Assembly (NCBI RefSeq): GCF_042850985.1
Contig: NZ_AP031415.1
Span: 1,240,001-1,304,000, forward strand
DNA from: Allocoprobacillus sp002160865
GTDB lineage: Bacteria; Bacillota_I; Bacilli_A; Erysipelotrichales; Coprobacillaceae
DNA: 64,000 bases
Direction of reading: 5' to 3'
In this document: piece by piece, positions 34,105 to 42,428 of the stretch
Position numbering within the stretch: the stretch's first letter is position 1
How the letters are laid out: each line of letters begins with the position of its first letter
Notes under the pieces: model-generated
Told to the model about the DNA's origin: nothing
Databases searched by the model: none
The model's input: the letters and a program-made list of their open reading frames with translations, nothing else
Position numbers and translations under genes: made by a program

Positions 34105-34392
34105 ATGAATGAAGAAAAATTATTAAAACAATTAGCCAAAGATGTTAGACTGTCTGTTCCTGATGAAGATATGCCCTCTTTACTTCAAGTCTATCATACC
34201 TTTCTTGAACAGGTTGCATGTTTAGAAAAAATACAAACTGAAGGTGTAGAACCTTTAGTTTTTCCTTTTGATATAGAAATTCATGAATTAAGGGAAGATG
34301 AGGTTCAAGAAGTCTTTGATGTTCAAGATATATTGAAAAATGCAAAAAACACAACAGAAAATCAGATATTGGTTTTTAAGGTGGTGGAATGA
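34105..34392 (+). CDS. gatC: Glutamyl/aspartyl-tRNA amidotransferase subunit C
   Basis: 95 residues, typical of GatC, which wraps around GatA and GatB in the tRNA-dependent amidotransferase. Features: N-terminal helix LLKQLAKDVRLSVPDEDM and the later tract VEPLVFPFDIEIHELREDEV. The ATG at 34105 follows AGAGGAACAG; longer frames would lie within camS. The stop overlaps the gatA start (ATGA). The sequence is diverged from Bacillus GatC, but position and length make it clear. Confidence 0.88.
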   Translation: MNEEKLLKQLAKDVRLSVPDEDMPSLLQVYHTFLEQVACLEKIQTEGVEPLVFPFDIEIHELREDEVQEVFDVQDILKNAKNTTENQILVFKVVE

Positions 34393-35825
34393 TGAAAGTC
34401 TATAGTATTGAAGAATGGCATGACGGACTTGTTAATGGGACAATTGATGTTTCTCTTTATTATCAACAATTACAAAAAGAAACTTATTTTCAACAAAAAC
34501 GTTTAAATGCTTTGACAACGATTTGTTTTCAAAATCCACCTCAAAATCTATCGTCTGATTCGTTTTTAACAGGAGTTCCCTATGTTTTAAAAGACAATAT
34601 TTGTACATGTCAAATTCCAACAACAGCATCCAGTCGTATGTTGGAGGATTTTATTCCTGTTTATGATGCACATGTTGTGCAGCTTTTAAAACAAGAAAAT
34701 GCTTGTCTGATTGGAAAAGCTTCAATGGATGAACTGTCAATGGGTTCAACCAATATGACTGCATTAACAGGTCCGGTATATAATCCGTGGGATACAAGAC
34801 GAATTGCTGGTGGGTCTTCAGGTGGTTCAGCTTCCCTTGTTGCCAGTGGACTTGTGACTTTTGCATTAGGAACGGATACAGGAGATTCTATTCGTCGTCC
34901 AGCAGGATTTTGTGGAGTGGTCGGCATGAAACCAACATGGGGACTGATTTCACGTTATGGGATTATTCCTTACGCTGCCAGTTTAGATACGGTTGGTGTT
35001 TTAACGAGAAGTGTTCAAGATTTAAGTATTGTTTTAGAAAAAATTGCAGGTCATGATTTTCATGATATGACTTCCAGCCGTTTGCCAGTCCCACATTATA
35101 GATATAATTTATCTTTAGATATTTCCTATCTTAAAGTTGCTGTTATACAAAATGTTGTTGATAAACTCAAAGATCATAGAATTCAGACACTTTTTCAAAA
35201 TTGTGTTTCACTTTTAAAAAATGCTGGAGCCTTAGTGCATGAGATTTCATTTTCCCAGACATATCTTGAAGCTATTTTCCCGGTTTATCAAATTATTGCG
35301 AATGGGGAAGCCACAAGCCATCATGCCTGTCTTGATGGCATTAAATATGGTTTTCAAAGTCAAGGACAAAACTTAGAAGAAATGGTTATTCACACACGTT
35401 CACAAGGTTTTCATCAAAGTATCCAACAGCGTTTTATTTTAGGGGCATTGGCTTTAAAACAGGAAAATCAAAAAAGAATGTTTCAAAAAGCACAAAAAGT
35501 ACGTAGATTAATTGTGGAAGAAATTCAAAACATATTACAGACATATGATATTGTGATTGTCCCCAGTGGTGAAGGGATTGCTCCATTGATTGAAGAAGCC
35601 CAGTCACAATCTCATACATTAGTGGATGATTACTTAATTATAGCCAATCTGGCAGGGCTCCCTAGTTTAACTTTGCCTTGTGGTTTTGTTGATGATATGC
35701 CAGTTGCTGTCAATTTAATGGGGCGTTGTTTTGATGAACAGACAGTTTTGAATTGTGCCTATGCTTTAGAAAGTATGATGCCTTATTGTCAACAATATGC
35801 TAAAGGAGAACGAGATGATGTTTGA
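34389..35825 (+). CDS. gatA: Glutamyl/aspartyl-tRNA amidotransferase subunit A
   Basis: Amidase subunit that releases ammonia from glutamine to convert Glu-tRNA-Gln (and possibly Asp-tRNA-Asn) to the amide form. 478 residues. The catalytic Lys is in VLKDNICT, the cis-Ser region is AGGSSGGSASLVASG, and the nucleophile region reads GTDTGDSIRRPAGFCG. Most GatA proteins have GGSIR here, so the Gly before the nucleophilic Ser is Asp. ATG 34389 overlaps the gatC stop; ATG 34392 is possible. The downstream gatB starts inside its end. Confidence 0.94.
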   Translation: MMKVYSIEEWHDGLVNGTIDVSLYYQQLQKETYFQQKRLNALTTICFQNPPQNLSSDSFLTGVPYVLKDNICTCQIPTTASSRMLEDFIPVYDAHVVQLLKQENACLIGKASMDELSMGSTNMTALTGPVYNPWDTRRIAGGSSGGSASLVASGLVTFALGTDTGDSIRRPAGFCGVVGMKPTWGLISRYGIIPYAASLDTVGVLTRSVQDLSIVLEKIAGHDFHDMTSSRLPVPHYRYNLSLDISYLKVAVIQNVVDKLKDHRIQTLFQNCVSLLKNAGALVHEISFSQTYLEAIFPVYQIIANGEATSHHACLDGIKYGFQSQGQNLEEMVIHTRSQGFHQSIQQRFILGALALKQENQKRMFQKAQKVRRLIVEEIQNILQTYDIVIVPSGEGIAPLIEEAQSQSHTLVDDYLIIANLAGLPSLTLPCGFVDDMPVAVNLMGRCFDEQTVLNCAYALESMMPYCQQYAKGERDDV

Positions 35826-37245
35826 AGCTGTGATTGGTATTGAAGTTCACTGTGAATTGAAAACAAAATCAAAGATGTTTTCTATGGCACCTGTGACATT
35901 TGGCAGTCCACCCAATACGCAAGTGCATGTTATTGATCTGGCTATGCCGGGTACTTTACCATCAGTCAATAAAAAGGCTGTAGAAATGGCTATTCGTGTT
36001 TGTCATGCATTACATATGGATATTGATAATCTGCTCCGTTTTGATCGAAAAAATTATTATTATGCTGATTTGCCTAAAGGTTTTCAAATCACGCAGTATG
36101 ATCACCCAATCGGGAAAAATGGCTATCTTGACATTGAAGTTGAAGGAGAAACATTTAAAATTCCTATTGAGCGTGTTCATTTAGAGGAAGATACAGCCAA
36201 AATGACGCATAGTGAAAATAATACACTCATTGATTATAATCGTGCTGGTATTCCTTTAATAGAAATTGTCACAAAACCACAACTGCATACAAGTCAACAG
36301 GTTGTTGCCTATCTGGAAGCCTTACGATTGATTTTGATATATACAGGTGTCAGTGATGCGATTATGGCTCAAGGATCAATGCGCTGTGATATTAACATTT
36401 CTTTGCGTCAGCCTCATAGTTCAACACTGGGTGAAAAGGTGGAAATCAAAAATCTTAATTCTTTTGCAAATATTCAAAAAGCTATTGATTATGAAATTCA
36501 ACGTCAATCTCATTTATTACAGCAACGTCTTCCTGTTGCCAGACAGACACGTCGTTTTGATGAAAAAACACAGACAACAGTGGTGATGCGTGAAAAACAA
36601 TCGTTACTGGATTATCGTTATTATCCAGAACCTAATATTTTACCTGTTTGTCTGGATTGGCAATGGATTCAATCAATTATAGAACGATTACCTCAGTTAC
36701 CCGATCAAAGAAAACAACGTTATCAAAAACAATATCAGTTGTCTTTTCAAGATACAATGATATTATTATCTGATCAGAACTTATCAGATTTCTACGATCA
36801 GGTCGTTAATATTTATCCTTATTATCAGACTATTTGTCATTGGTTAATTGGTGATGTTAGAGCTTATATGCATCAATATCAAAGGAATATATTTGAATTA
36901 TTATCAGTACAGGATTTTGCTGAATTGATGCATATGTTAGAAAGGAAAGAGATTTCTTCAAAACAGACGAAACAAATTTTAGAATTCATGATGATTGAAA
37001 AGAAAAGTCCCCATGTTATTATGGAAGCTTATCATATTCAACAAGTCAGTGATGAACATCTTTTGATGCAATATATTGAAGAAGTCCTTCATGATTATCC
37101 TCAGCAGGTGGCTGAATATTATGCTGGAAAACATCAAATCTGTGGTTTTTTTGTAGGACAGGTTATGAAAAAGACAAAAGGACAAGCCAATCCTCAAAAG
37201 ACCAATGAACTTTTGAAATGTTTACTGAAAAAAAGAAAAGCATAA
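35815..37245 (+). CDS. gatB: Glutamyl/aspartyl-tRNA amidotransferase subunit B
   Basis: tRNA-binding and kinase-like subunit, 476 residues. N-terminus FEAVIGIEVHCELKTKSKMF is diagnostic, with the phosphate-binding region RFDRKNYYYADLPKGFQITQ and the CDINISLR motif. The C-terminal YqeY-like tail domain is present and ends KTNELLKCLLKKRK. The ATG at 35815 (or 35818) follows AAAGGAG at 35803-35809. It overlaps gatA by 11 bases. With gatC and gatA it forms the complete GatCAB complex. Confidence 0.96.
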   Translation: MMFEAVIGIEVHCELKTKSKMFSMAPVTFGSPPNTQVHVIDLAMPGTLPSVNKKAVEMAIRVCHALHMDIDNLLRFDRKNYYYADLPKGFQITQYDHPIGKNGYLDIEVEGETFKIPIERVHLEEDTAKMTHSENNTLIDYNRAGIPLIEIVTKPQLHTSQQVVAYLEALRLILIYTGVSDAIMAQGSMRCDINISLRQPHSSTLGEKVEIKNLNSFANIQKAIDYEIQRQSHLLQQRLPVARQTRRFDEKTQTTVVMREKQSLLDYRYYPEPNILPVCLDWQWIQSIIERLPQLPDQRKQRYQKQYQLSFQDTMILLSDQNLSDFYDQVVNIYPYYQTICHWLIGDVRAYMHQYQRNIFELLSVQDFAELMHMLERKEISSKQTKQILEFMMIEKKSPHVIMEAYHIQQVSDEHLLMQYIEEVLHDYPQQVAEYYAGKHQICGFFVGQVMKKTKGQANPQKTNELLKCLLKKRKA

Positions 37246-37270
37246 TGTTCTATACATTGGTCATGAATTT

Positions 37271-37279
37271 TGATACAAT
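37271..37279 (+). promoter_or_regulatory. Extended -10 promoter of the 234-residue membrane-protein gene
   Basis: TGATACAAT at 37271-37279 (TGn plus TACAAT), 21 bases before the ATG. Confidence 0.5.
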
Positions 37280-37299
37280 AGAAAAAAAGTAGGTGAATA

Positions 37300-38004
37300 A
37301 TGATGGCAAAACAATTTCATTTTGATGATGAAGATGAATTGGAAGAAGATTATTCTTCATCATATCTAGATGAATTAGAAAACAAAAAAGAAGGTGCACC
37401 TTATATTTCAATAGATGAAGAAGATGACAAGGAAGATGAACCAATGAAAAAAAAGAAAAAAAGATTTGTAATGAAATGGTGGCACTATTTATTGATTTTA
37501 TTTGGTGCTTTAGCAATTGCGTTTATTGTTTATATAGCAGTTTTATCATTGCATGATGGACCTGTCTATGGGAATCGCTGTGAAGGCATGGTAAGTATTT
37601 CTAAAGATGCCAGAGATGCAACTGTATCGACAATGGAAGAAAAATATGATGACATTGAATCCATGACTTTATCTACAGAATGTCGACAATTAAAAGTGGA
37701 TATTGTTTTTAAGGACAATATGAGTGCCAAAAAAGCAGAAAATATTGCTGAAGAAACAGTTCAGACACTTGATGATATTGTGGGCAGAGAAAAAGAGGAT
37801 GGCAAGACATATAGTGATCTGTTTGGAACGATTGATGGAGTCACTCAGTATGAAGTCAATGTTTTTATGACATCTGCTCAAAGTGATGATTTTCCAATTT
37901 ATGGAACAAAGAATATTCAAAATGATGATTTTTCTTATACTTTAGCTTCTGTTAGAGATGAAGAAAGTGCAAAACGTGCTCAAGAAACTTTAACAGATGA
38001 ATAA
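37300..38004 (+). CDS. Single-pass membrane protein, unknown function
   Basis: Not recognised. 234 residues: a strongly acidic cytoplasmic N-terminus (FDDEDELEEDYSSS), a lysine cluster (MKKKKKRFVMK), one membrane helix at about 64-86, and a 145-residue outer domain with an alpha/beta look (LSTECRQLKVDIVFKD, then TQYEVNVFMTS). The topology (acidic tail, basic stop-transfer, extracellular domain) resembles small cell-envelope proteins of Firmicutes. ATG 37300 and ATG 37303 are equally good after AGGTG. It has its own promoter and terminator. Confidence 0.75.
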   Translation: MMAKQFHFDDEDELEEDYSSSYLDELENKKEGAPYISIDEEDDKEDEPMKKKKKRFVMKWWHYLLILFGALAIAFIVYIAVLSLHDGPVYGNRCEGMVSISKDARDATVSTMEEKYDDIESMTLSTECRQLKVDIVFKDNMSAKKAENIAEETVQTLDDIVGREKEDGKTYSDLFGTIDGVTQYEVNVFMTSAQSDDFPIYGTKNIQNDDFSYTLASVRDEESAKRAQETLTDE

Positions 38005-38027
38005 AACGAGCATAGCTCGTTTTTTTA
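38003..38027 (+). terminator. Intrinsic terminator before the RNA methyltransferase gene
   Basis: AAAACGAGC and GCTCGTTTT form a perfect nine-base-pair stem with a three-base loop, followed by more T residues. Confidence 0.85.
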
Positions 38028-38041
38028 TGGGAGGATGTAAG

Positions 38042-39388
38042 ATGCAAAAAAATGAATATATTAAAGCAAAGTGCGTTGATTATACACACGATGGTTTAGG
38101 GATTGTAAAACATGAAGGATTACCTGTGTTTGTAAAAAACATGTTGATAGATGAAGTAGGGAAAGTAAAAATTATTAAGGTTTTAAAAAGATATGCAGTA
38201 GGACGTTTGATTGAACTTGAACAGTCAAGTCCTTTTCGACAGGAAGCCAGATGTCCGCTTTTTAAGCAATGTGGAGGATGTCATTTACAGCATCTTAATC
38301 CTTTGGCACAACAACAGTTTAAAACCAAAAGAGTGCAAGATACCTTAGCTAAAATTGGACATTGCGATACTCAGGTAGAACCTTGTTTAATGATGCAAGA
38401 GGGATGGTTTTATCGTAATAAGGTGCAAGTTCCTGTCGGAGAGCGTAATGGACATCTTATCACAGGGTTCTATAAACAACATAGTAATGATATTGTCGCA
38501 ATGGACCAGTGTTTTATTCAAAATGAGCTGTCTAATCAGCTGATACCTTATACGAGAAAATTACTAGAAGAAGTGGGCGAAAAACCATTTGATAAGGTAA
38601 CTCATCAAGGAAATATTAAGCATATTCTTGTGAAGTATGGCTATTATACAAATCAGGCGATGCTGGTTTTGATTACTTATCAACGTTCGCTTTGTCAAAA
38701 AGATTATCTGGTTCAACAATTGAAAAAACGTTTTCCTCAACTTCAAACGATTATTCAAAACTATAATCCACGTCATGATAATGTCATTTTAGGAGAAGAA
38801 GAAATGATTCTTGATGGAAAGGGTTATATTGAAGATCGTCTATTAGGGCATACATATCGTATTTCATTAAAATCTTTTTATCAGATTAACCCTCAACAAG
38901 TTGAAGTCCTTTATCAAAAAGCAATTGAATTTGCTCAATTGAAACCAACAGATATTGTTATTGATGCCTATTGTGGTATTGGTACTATTTCTTTATCACT
39001 GGCTCAATATGTTAAAAAAGTTTATGGTGTAGAAATTGTCGAACAGGCAATAGAGGATGCTAAAGATAATGCGAAAAGAAATGGTGTTGATAATATAGAA
39101 TTTTATTGTCAAGATGCAGGGGAATTTATGGTTTCATTTGCAAAATCACATCAACATGTTGATGTTGTGGTAGTGGATCCTCCAAGAAAAGGATGTTCGA
39201 CTTTATTTTTAAATCAGCTGTTAACTTTATCACCGGATAAAATTGTTTATATTTCTTGTGATGTTGCGACACAGGCAAGAGATATTGATATTTTACAGCA
39301 ACATGATTATCATGTGAAAAAGTGTCAGCCTGTGGATATGTTCCCGCAAAGCTTTCATATTGAAAATATTGTTCTCCTGACAAAATAA
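38042..39388 (+). CDS. rlmD: 23S rRNA (uracil-5-)-methyltransferase, RlmD/RlmCD family
   Basis: SAM-dependent iron-sulfur methyltransferase making m5U in 23S rRNA; 448 residues. An N-terminal TRAM domain (IKAKCVDYTHDGLGIV) is followed by 4Fe-4S cysteines in ARCPLFKQCGGCHLQ, the SAM motif VIDAYCGIGTISLSLA, DPPRKGCS and the catalytic Cys in YISCDVATQARD. The start is the ATG at 38042 after GGGAGGATG; an earlier in-frame start would cross the terminator. Firmicutes often carry two paralogs; the second starts at 63297. Which uridine each modifies cannot be told. Confidence 0.92.
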   Translation: MQKNEYIKAKCVDYTHDGLGIVKHEGLPVFVKNMLIDEVGKVKIIKVLKRYAVGRLIELEQSSPFRQEARCPLFKQCGGCHLQHLNPLAQQQFKTKRVQDTLAKIGHCDTQVEPCLMMQEGWFYRNKVQVPVGERNGHLITGFYKQHSNDIVAMDQCFIQNELSNQLIPYTRKLLEEVGEKPFDKVTHQGNIKHILVKYGYYTNQAMLVLITYQRSLCQKDYLVQQLKKRFPQLQTIIQNYNPRHDNVILGEEEMILDGKGYIEDRLLGHTYRISLKSFYQINPQQVEVLYQKAIEFAQLKPTDIVIDAYCGIGTISLSLAQYVKKVYGVEIVEQAIEDAKDNAKRNGVDNIEFYCQDAGEFMVSFAKSHQHVDVVVVDPPRKGCSTLFLNQLLTLSPDKIVYISCDVATQARDIDILQQHDYHVKKCQPVDMFPQSFHIENIVLLTK

Positions 39389-39408
39389 GAGAAAAGACAT
39401 TGTATATA

Positions 39409-39436
39409 TTGACAAAAAAGTTAGGTGTGTTAAAAT
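39409..39436 (+). promoter_or_regulatory. Strong sigma-A promoter of the ktrBA leader
   Basis: Consensus TTGACA at 39409-39414, a 16-base spacer and TAAAAT at 39431-39436; a start near 39443 is expected. Confidence 0.8.
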
Positions 39437-39442
39437 GGTTCT

Positions 39443-39557
39443 CGAATAAGTGGTGGAGTCTGTCATAAAGCAAATATGCTTTATTTATTCGATGTGTTTT
39501 ATTTTATCCTTATAAAATAATCTATCGACAGATTCTTTTAAAAGAATCTGTTTTTTA
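39443..39557 (+). promoter_or_regulatory. Structured leader with terminator and antiterminator upstream of ktrBA (riboswitch-like)
   Basis: CGAATAA near the transcript start pairs with TTATTCG about 37 bases on, enclosing a second hairpin ATAAAGC/GCTTTAT. Further on is a terminator, ACAGATTCTTTT with AAAAGAATCTGT (39528-39551), followed by six T residues. TCTGTC (39459-39464), inside the first domain, is complementary to GACAGA (39527-39532) in the terminator's 5' arm, so the two folds exclude each other. This is typical of a riboswitch or attenuator. It does not match the ydaO (c-di-AMP) motif that controls ktrAB in Bacillus. Confidence 0.55.
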
Positions 39558-39576
39558 TAGACAGATCTGAAAGGAG

Positions 39577-39604
39577 TTGTCTGCTAGAGAGATAGTGATA
39601 TAAT
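39577..39604 (+). promoter_or_regulatory. Second promoter of ktrBA, downstream of the attenuator
   Basis: TTGTCT at 39577-39582, a 16-base spacer and TATAAT at 39599-39604 with an extended TG (39596-39597). It would give leader-independent expression. Confidence 0.5.
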
Positions 39605-39660
39605 AGATGATATAATCATCATTTTGTAAAAATATTATAAAACATGTGTGGAGGAAAAAT

Positions 39661-41061
39661 ATGGAAACGGTAGATTTTCATAAATCAAAGAAAAAGAAAT
39701 CCTTTTCACCTATGCGACGTATTGCCTTTAGTTTTTTTATGGTGATATTGATAGGTTCACTTTTATTGGCATGTCCATTTTCTAATCAGGGAACAATTGC
39801 TCCGTATATTGATCATTTGTTTATAGCAACATCAGCAACTTGCGTGACTGGTCTTGTACCTGTTGTTGTGGCTGATCAATATACATTGATTGGACAATTA
39901 GTCATTATCTTATTGATTCAAATAGGTGGTTTAGGATTCCTGACATTATTGAATATGTTTATCTATGCTTTAAGAAAGCGATTAACATATACAAATAAGA
40001 TTATTATGCAGGAAGCATTGAATCAAAATTCAATGGCAGCGATTGGTATTTATATCAAAAGAGTTATTAAATATACGGCTTTCTTTGAATTAATGGGGGC
40101 AGTATTATTAAGTTTTGTCTTTGTGCCAGAATTTGGTGTTGTTAAAGGATTATATTATGGATTATGGCATTCTATTTCAGCCTTTTGTAATGCTGGATTT
40201 GATGTAATTGGGCCTAATTCATTGATACCTTATCAAACCAATATTCTTGTCAATCTTACAATTGCTGGTTTAATTATTGCCGGTGGTCTTGGTTTTGTTG
40301 TATGGATTGATTTAAGAATGTCATGGCGCCATTATAAAGAAAATTTTAAATTCTTTAAGCTAAAAACATTCTTTTCTTCATTATCATTGCATACAAAAGT
40401 TGTTTTAACTGCAACTGTATCATTGTTATTGGGGGGAACACTTGTTATCTTGCTTTTGGAATATAATAATCCTGGTACGATTGGTTCACTATCATTTGGT
40501 GATAAAGTTCTTGCTAGTTTCTTCCAGTCAACAACGACAAGAACTGCAGGTTTTGCTTCAGTAGATATGGCAGCATTGCATGATTCAACAAAATTATTTA
40601 TGTCAATATTGATGTTTATTGGTGGTTCTCCTGCTGGAACAGCTGGAGGGATTAAAACGGTGACATTAGTCATTTCATTGATGTATATTTTCTCATTGCA
40701 GAATGGTTATGAAACTGTATCTATGTTTAAACGTCGTGTTGATGATCAGGTTGTCAAACGTTCATTGACGATTGCTATATTGAGTTTCTTTATATGTACA
40801 TTAGGATTATTTATTTTGTCAATGAATGAAGGTGCAGATTTTATTGATTTGATTTTTGAAGTCTTTTCAGCCTTTGGTACAGTTGGCTTATCGGCTTCAT
40901 TAACACCAACATTGACAGTGTTGGGAAAAATTGTCATTATTATATTAATGTATATTGGACGTATTGGTCCATTGACAATGGTATTTGTTTTCGCAAAAAA
41001 ATATAAACAAAAGAAAGGACAGGACATCATGTATCCAACAGCTGATGTTCTTATAGGATAG
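39661..41061 (+). CDS. ktrB: Potassium/sodium-symport uptake protein KtrB (TrkH family)
   Basis: Ion-translocating subunit of the Ktr potassium uptake system, 466 residues, with four pore repeats. Selectivity-filter segments are visible in order: SATCVTGLVP, SAFCNAGFD, TTTRTAGF and SAFGTVGLSA, each with its conserved glycine. The start is the ATG at 39661 after GTGGAGGA. The regulatory subunit gene follows four bases later. The gene is preceded by an attenuator-like leader and a second promoter. Confidence 0.93.
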   Translation: METVDFHKSKKKKSFSPMRRIAFSFFMVILIGSLLLACPFSNQGTIAPYIDHLFIATSATCVTGLVPVVVADQYTLIGQLVIILLIQIGGLGFLTLLNMFIYALRKRLTYTNKIIMQEALNQNSMAAIGIYIKRVIKYTAFFELMGAVLLSFVFVPEFGVVKGLYYGLWHSISAFCNAGFDVIGPNSLIPYQTNILVNLTIAGLIIAGGLGFVVWIDLRMSWRHYKENFKFFKLKTFFSSLSLHTKVVLTATVSLLLGGTLVILLLEYNNPGTIGSLSFGDKVLASFFQSTTTRTAGFASVDMAALHDSTKLFMSILMFIGGSPAGTAGGIKTVTLVISLMYIFSLQNGYETVSMFKRRVDDQVVKRSLTIAILSFFICTLGLFILSMNEGADFIDLIFEVFSAFGTVGLSASLTPTLTVLGKIVIIILMYIGRIGPLTMVFVFAKKYKQKKGQDIMYPTADVLIG

Positions 41062-41065
41062 AAAA

Positions 41066-41731
41066 ATGCAAAGTAAACAGATTGTTGTTTTAGGATTAGG
41101 TGTATTTGGTTCAACAATTACCAAAACATTATCTCAATATGGGTGTGAAGTTGTTGCTGTAGATAAATGCCCTGAATGTGTACAAAGAGTATCTGAATTT
41201 GCCACAAAGGCTGTCATTGGTGATATTACTGATAAACAGTTTTTGGTTGATTTAGGTCTTGAAGAATTTGATGTCGGAATTGTCGCTATTGGTAATCATT
41301 TGGAAGAAAGTCTTTTAGGTGTTTTAAATCTTAAAGAAATTGGTATTCCTTATATCATTGCAAAGGCTAAGAATAAAACATTTAAAGCCATTTTAGAGAA
41401 AATTGGAGCTGATCGTATTATTCGTCCAGAAAAGGAAATGGGTGAAAGAGTTGCTCGTACACTATTGAGAAAGAATATTACAGATTTAGTAGAACTTGAT
41501 GAAAATTATAGTCTTGTGGAAATGAAAGTCCCTCAAGCATGGGTTGGTCATACATTATCTTCTTTGGACTTAAGAAAGAAATATGGTATTAATATTTTAG
41601 GTCAACGTGATATGGAAACACAAAAGATTGAATTATCTGTCAATCCGGAATATGTTTTACGTATGAATGATCATTTCTTAATGGTAGCTGAAACTGAGAA
41701 GATTGAAAGATTTGATTATTTGATTGTTTAA
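41066..41731 (+). CDS. ktrA: Potassium uptake regulatory protein KtrA
   Basis: Cytoplasmic RCK protein that gates KtrB, 221 residues. The N-terminal Rossmann fold has GLGVFGSTITKTL (GxGxxG) with the acidic residue in VVAVDKCPE; the C-terminal RCK_C domain (residues about 135-221) is where family members bind c-di-AMP. The ribosome site is weak (AGGATAG), fitting coupling to ktrB four bases upstream. The leader upstream of ktrB should control both genes. Confidence 0.93.
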   Translation: MQSKQIVVLGLGVFGSTITKTLSQYGCEVVAVDKCPECVQRVSEFATKAVIGDITDKQFLVDLGLEEFDVGIVAIGNHLEESLLGVLNLKEIGIPYIIAKAKNKTFKAILEKIGADRIIRPEKEMGERVARTLLRKNITDLVELDENYSLVEMKVPQAWVGHTLSSLDLRKKYGINILGQRDMETQKIELSVNPEYVLRMNDHFLMVAETEKIERFDYLIV

Positions 41732-41745
41732 AATAGAGTTATTTT

Positions 41746-42333
41746 ATGTCTATTGATGTCAAAAAGATATTGGCGAATGCCTTATTAAATCTTTGTCAGA
41801 AACAATCTTTGCAATCAATAACAGTTTCTCAGTTATTAAAAGAAACAGGTGTGAGCAGACAGACTTTTTATAATCATTTTAAAGATAAGAATGATTTGAT
41901 CTGTTATATTTATGATACTTATATCGTTCCTAATTTTGATGAACACCATATGGATATTGATTTTTATGAATCATTATTACAGACTTTTCAAAATATCAAA
42001 AAATATCATAAATTTATGAAACAGGCTTGTCAAATAGAAGGACAAAACTGTTTAAAAGATTATATTGTGGAACATTGTCAGCAGTTTGATTTAAAGTGGC
42101 ATCAAAATCTCTATGGTTCAGATCCTATGCCAGATGATTTAAAGTTTGCGACAATCTATCATGCTAATGCTTCAAGCAGTATGACATTGTCTTGGATTCT
42201 TTCTAATATGCCTGTGCCATGTGAAGAAATTGTTGATATGATTGTTCAAATGAGAGGTTTAGGTATGGACAAATTGTTTCATTCAAGTGAAAATTATTTA
42301 GGAAGTCCTTATCAGAAAATAGACAAAAAATAA
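41746..42333 (+). CDS. TetR/AcrR-family transcriptional regulator
   Basis: 195 residues. The N-terminal helix-turn-helix reads SITVSQLLKETGVSRQTFYNHFKDK (shown as the stretch around GVSRQTFYNHF), followed by a helical C-terminal domain of the DhaS/TetR_C_8 kind (tryptophan and cysteine rich). The ATG lies 14 bases after ktrA without a strong ribosome site, so it may be co-transcribed with it. A perfect palindrome, TGTCCA-TTTT-TGGACA, follows its stop, upstream of the hydrolase operon, and may be its operator. The ligand is unknown. Confidence 0.85.
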   Translation: MSIDVKKILANALLNLCQKQSLQSITVSQLLKETGVSRQTFYNHFKDKNDLICYIYDTYIVPNFDEHHMDIDFYESLLQTFQNIKKYHKFMKQACQIEGQNCLKDYIVEHCQQFDLKWHQNLYGSDPMPDDLKFATIYHANASSSMTLSWILSNMPVPCEEIVDMIVQMRGLGMDKLFHSSENYLGSPYQKIDKK

Positions 42334-42337
42334 AAAA

Positions 42338-42353
42338 TGTCCATTTTTGGACA
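42338..42353. promoter_or_regulatory. Palindrome between TetR gene and hydrolase operon, candidate operator
   Basis: TGTCCA and TGGACA separated by TTTT. It is not followed by a T run, so it is not a terminator. It overlaps a possible TTGGAC -35 element. An operator for the adjacent TetR regulator is inference. Confidence 0.35.
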
Positions 42354-42428
42354 AAATGAAAAATTTATAAATGGGAATCTCCTATCTTTTAGGCTAAAAT
42401 AAAAGCAGAAAAGAAAGGAGATTTTTTT

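Noticed and set aside
34661..34927. Minus-strand frames of 70-90 codons across gatA
   Set aside because: They are antisense shadows of a strongly conserved gene, without ribosome sites.
39443..39557. ydaO/c-di-AMP riboswitch before ktrBA
   Set aside because: The leader is too short and none of the conserved GA-rich loops that I know of the ydaO motif are visible.
40332..40673. Minus-strand frames inside ktrB
   Set aside because: Antisense to pore-forming repeats with conserved filter motifs; no promoter or ribosome site.
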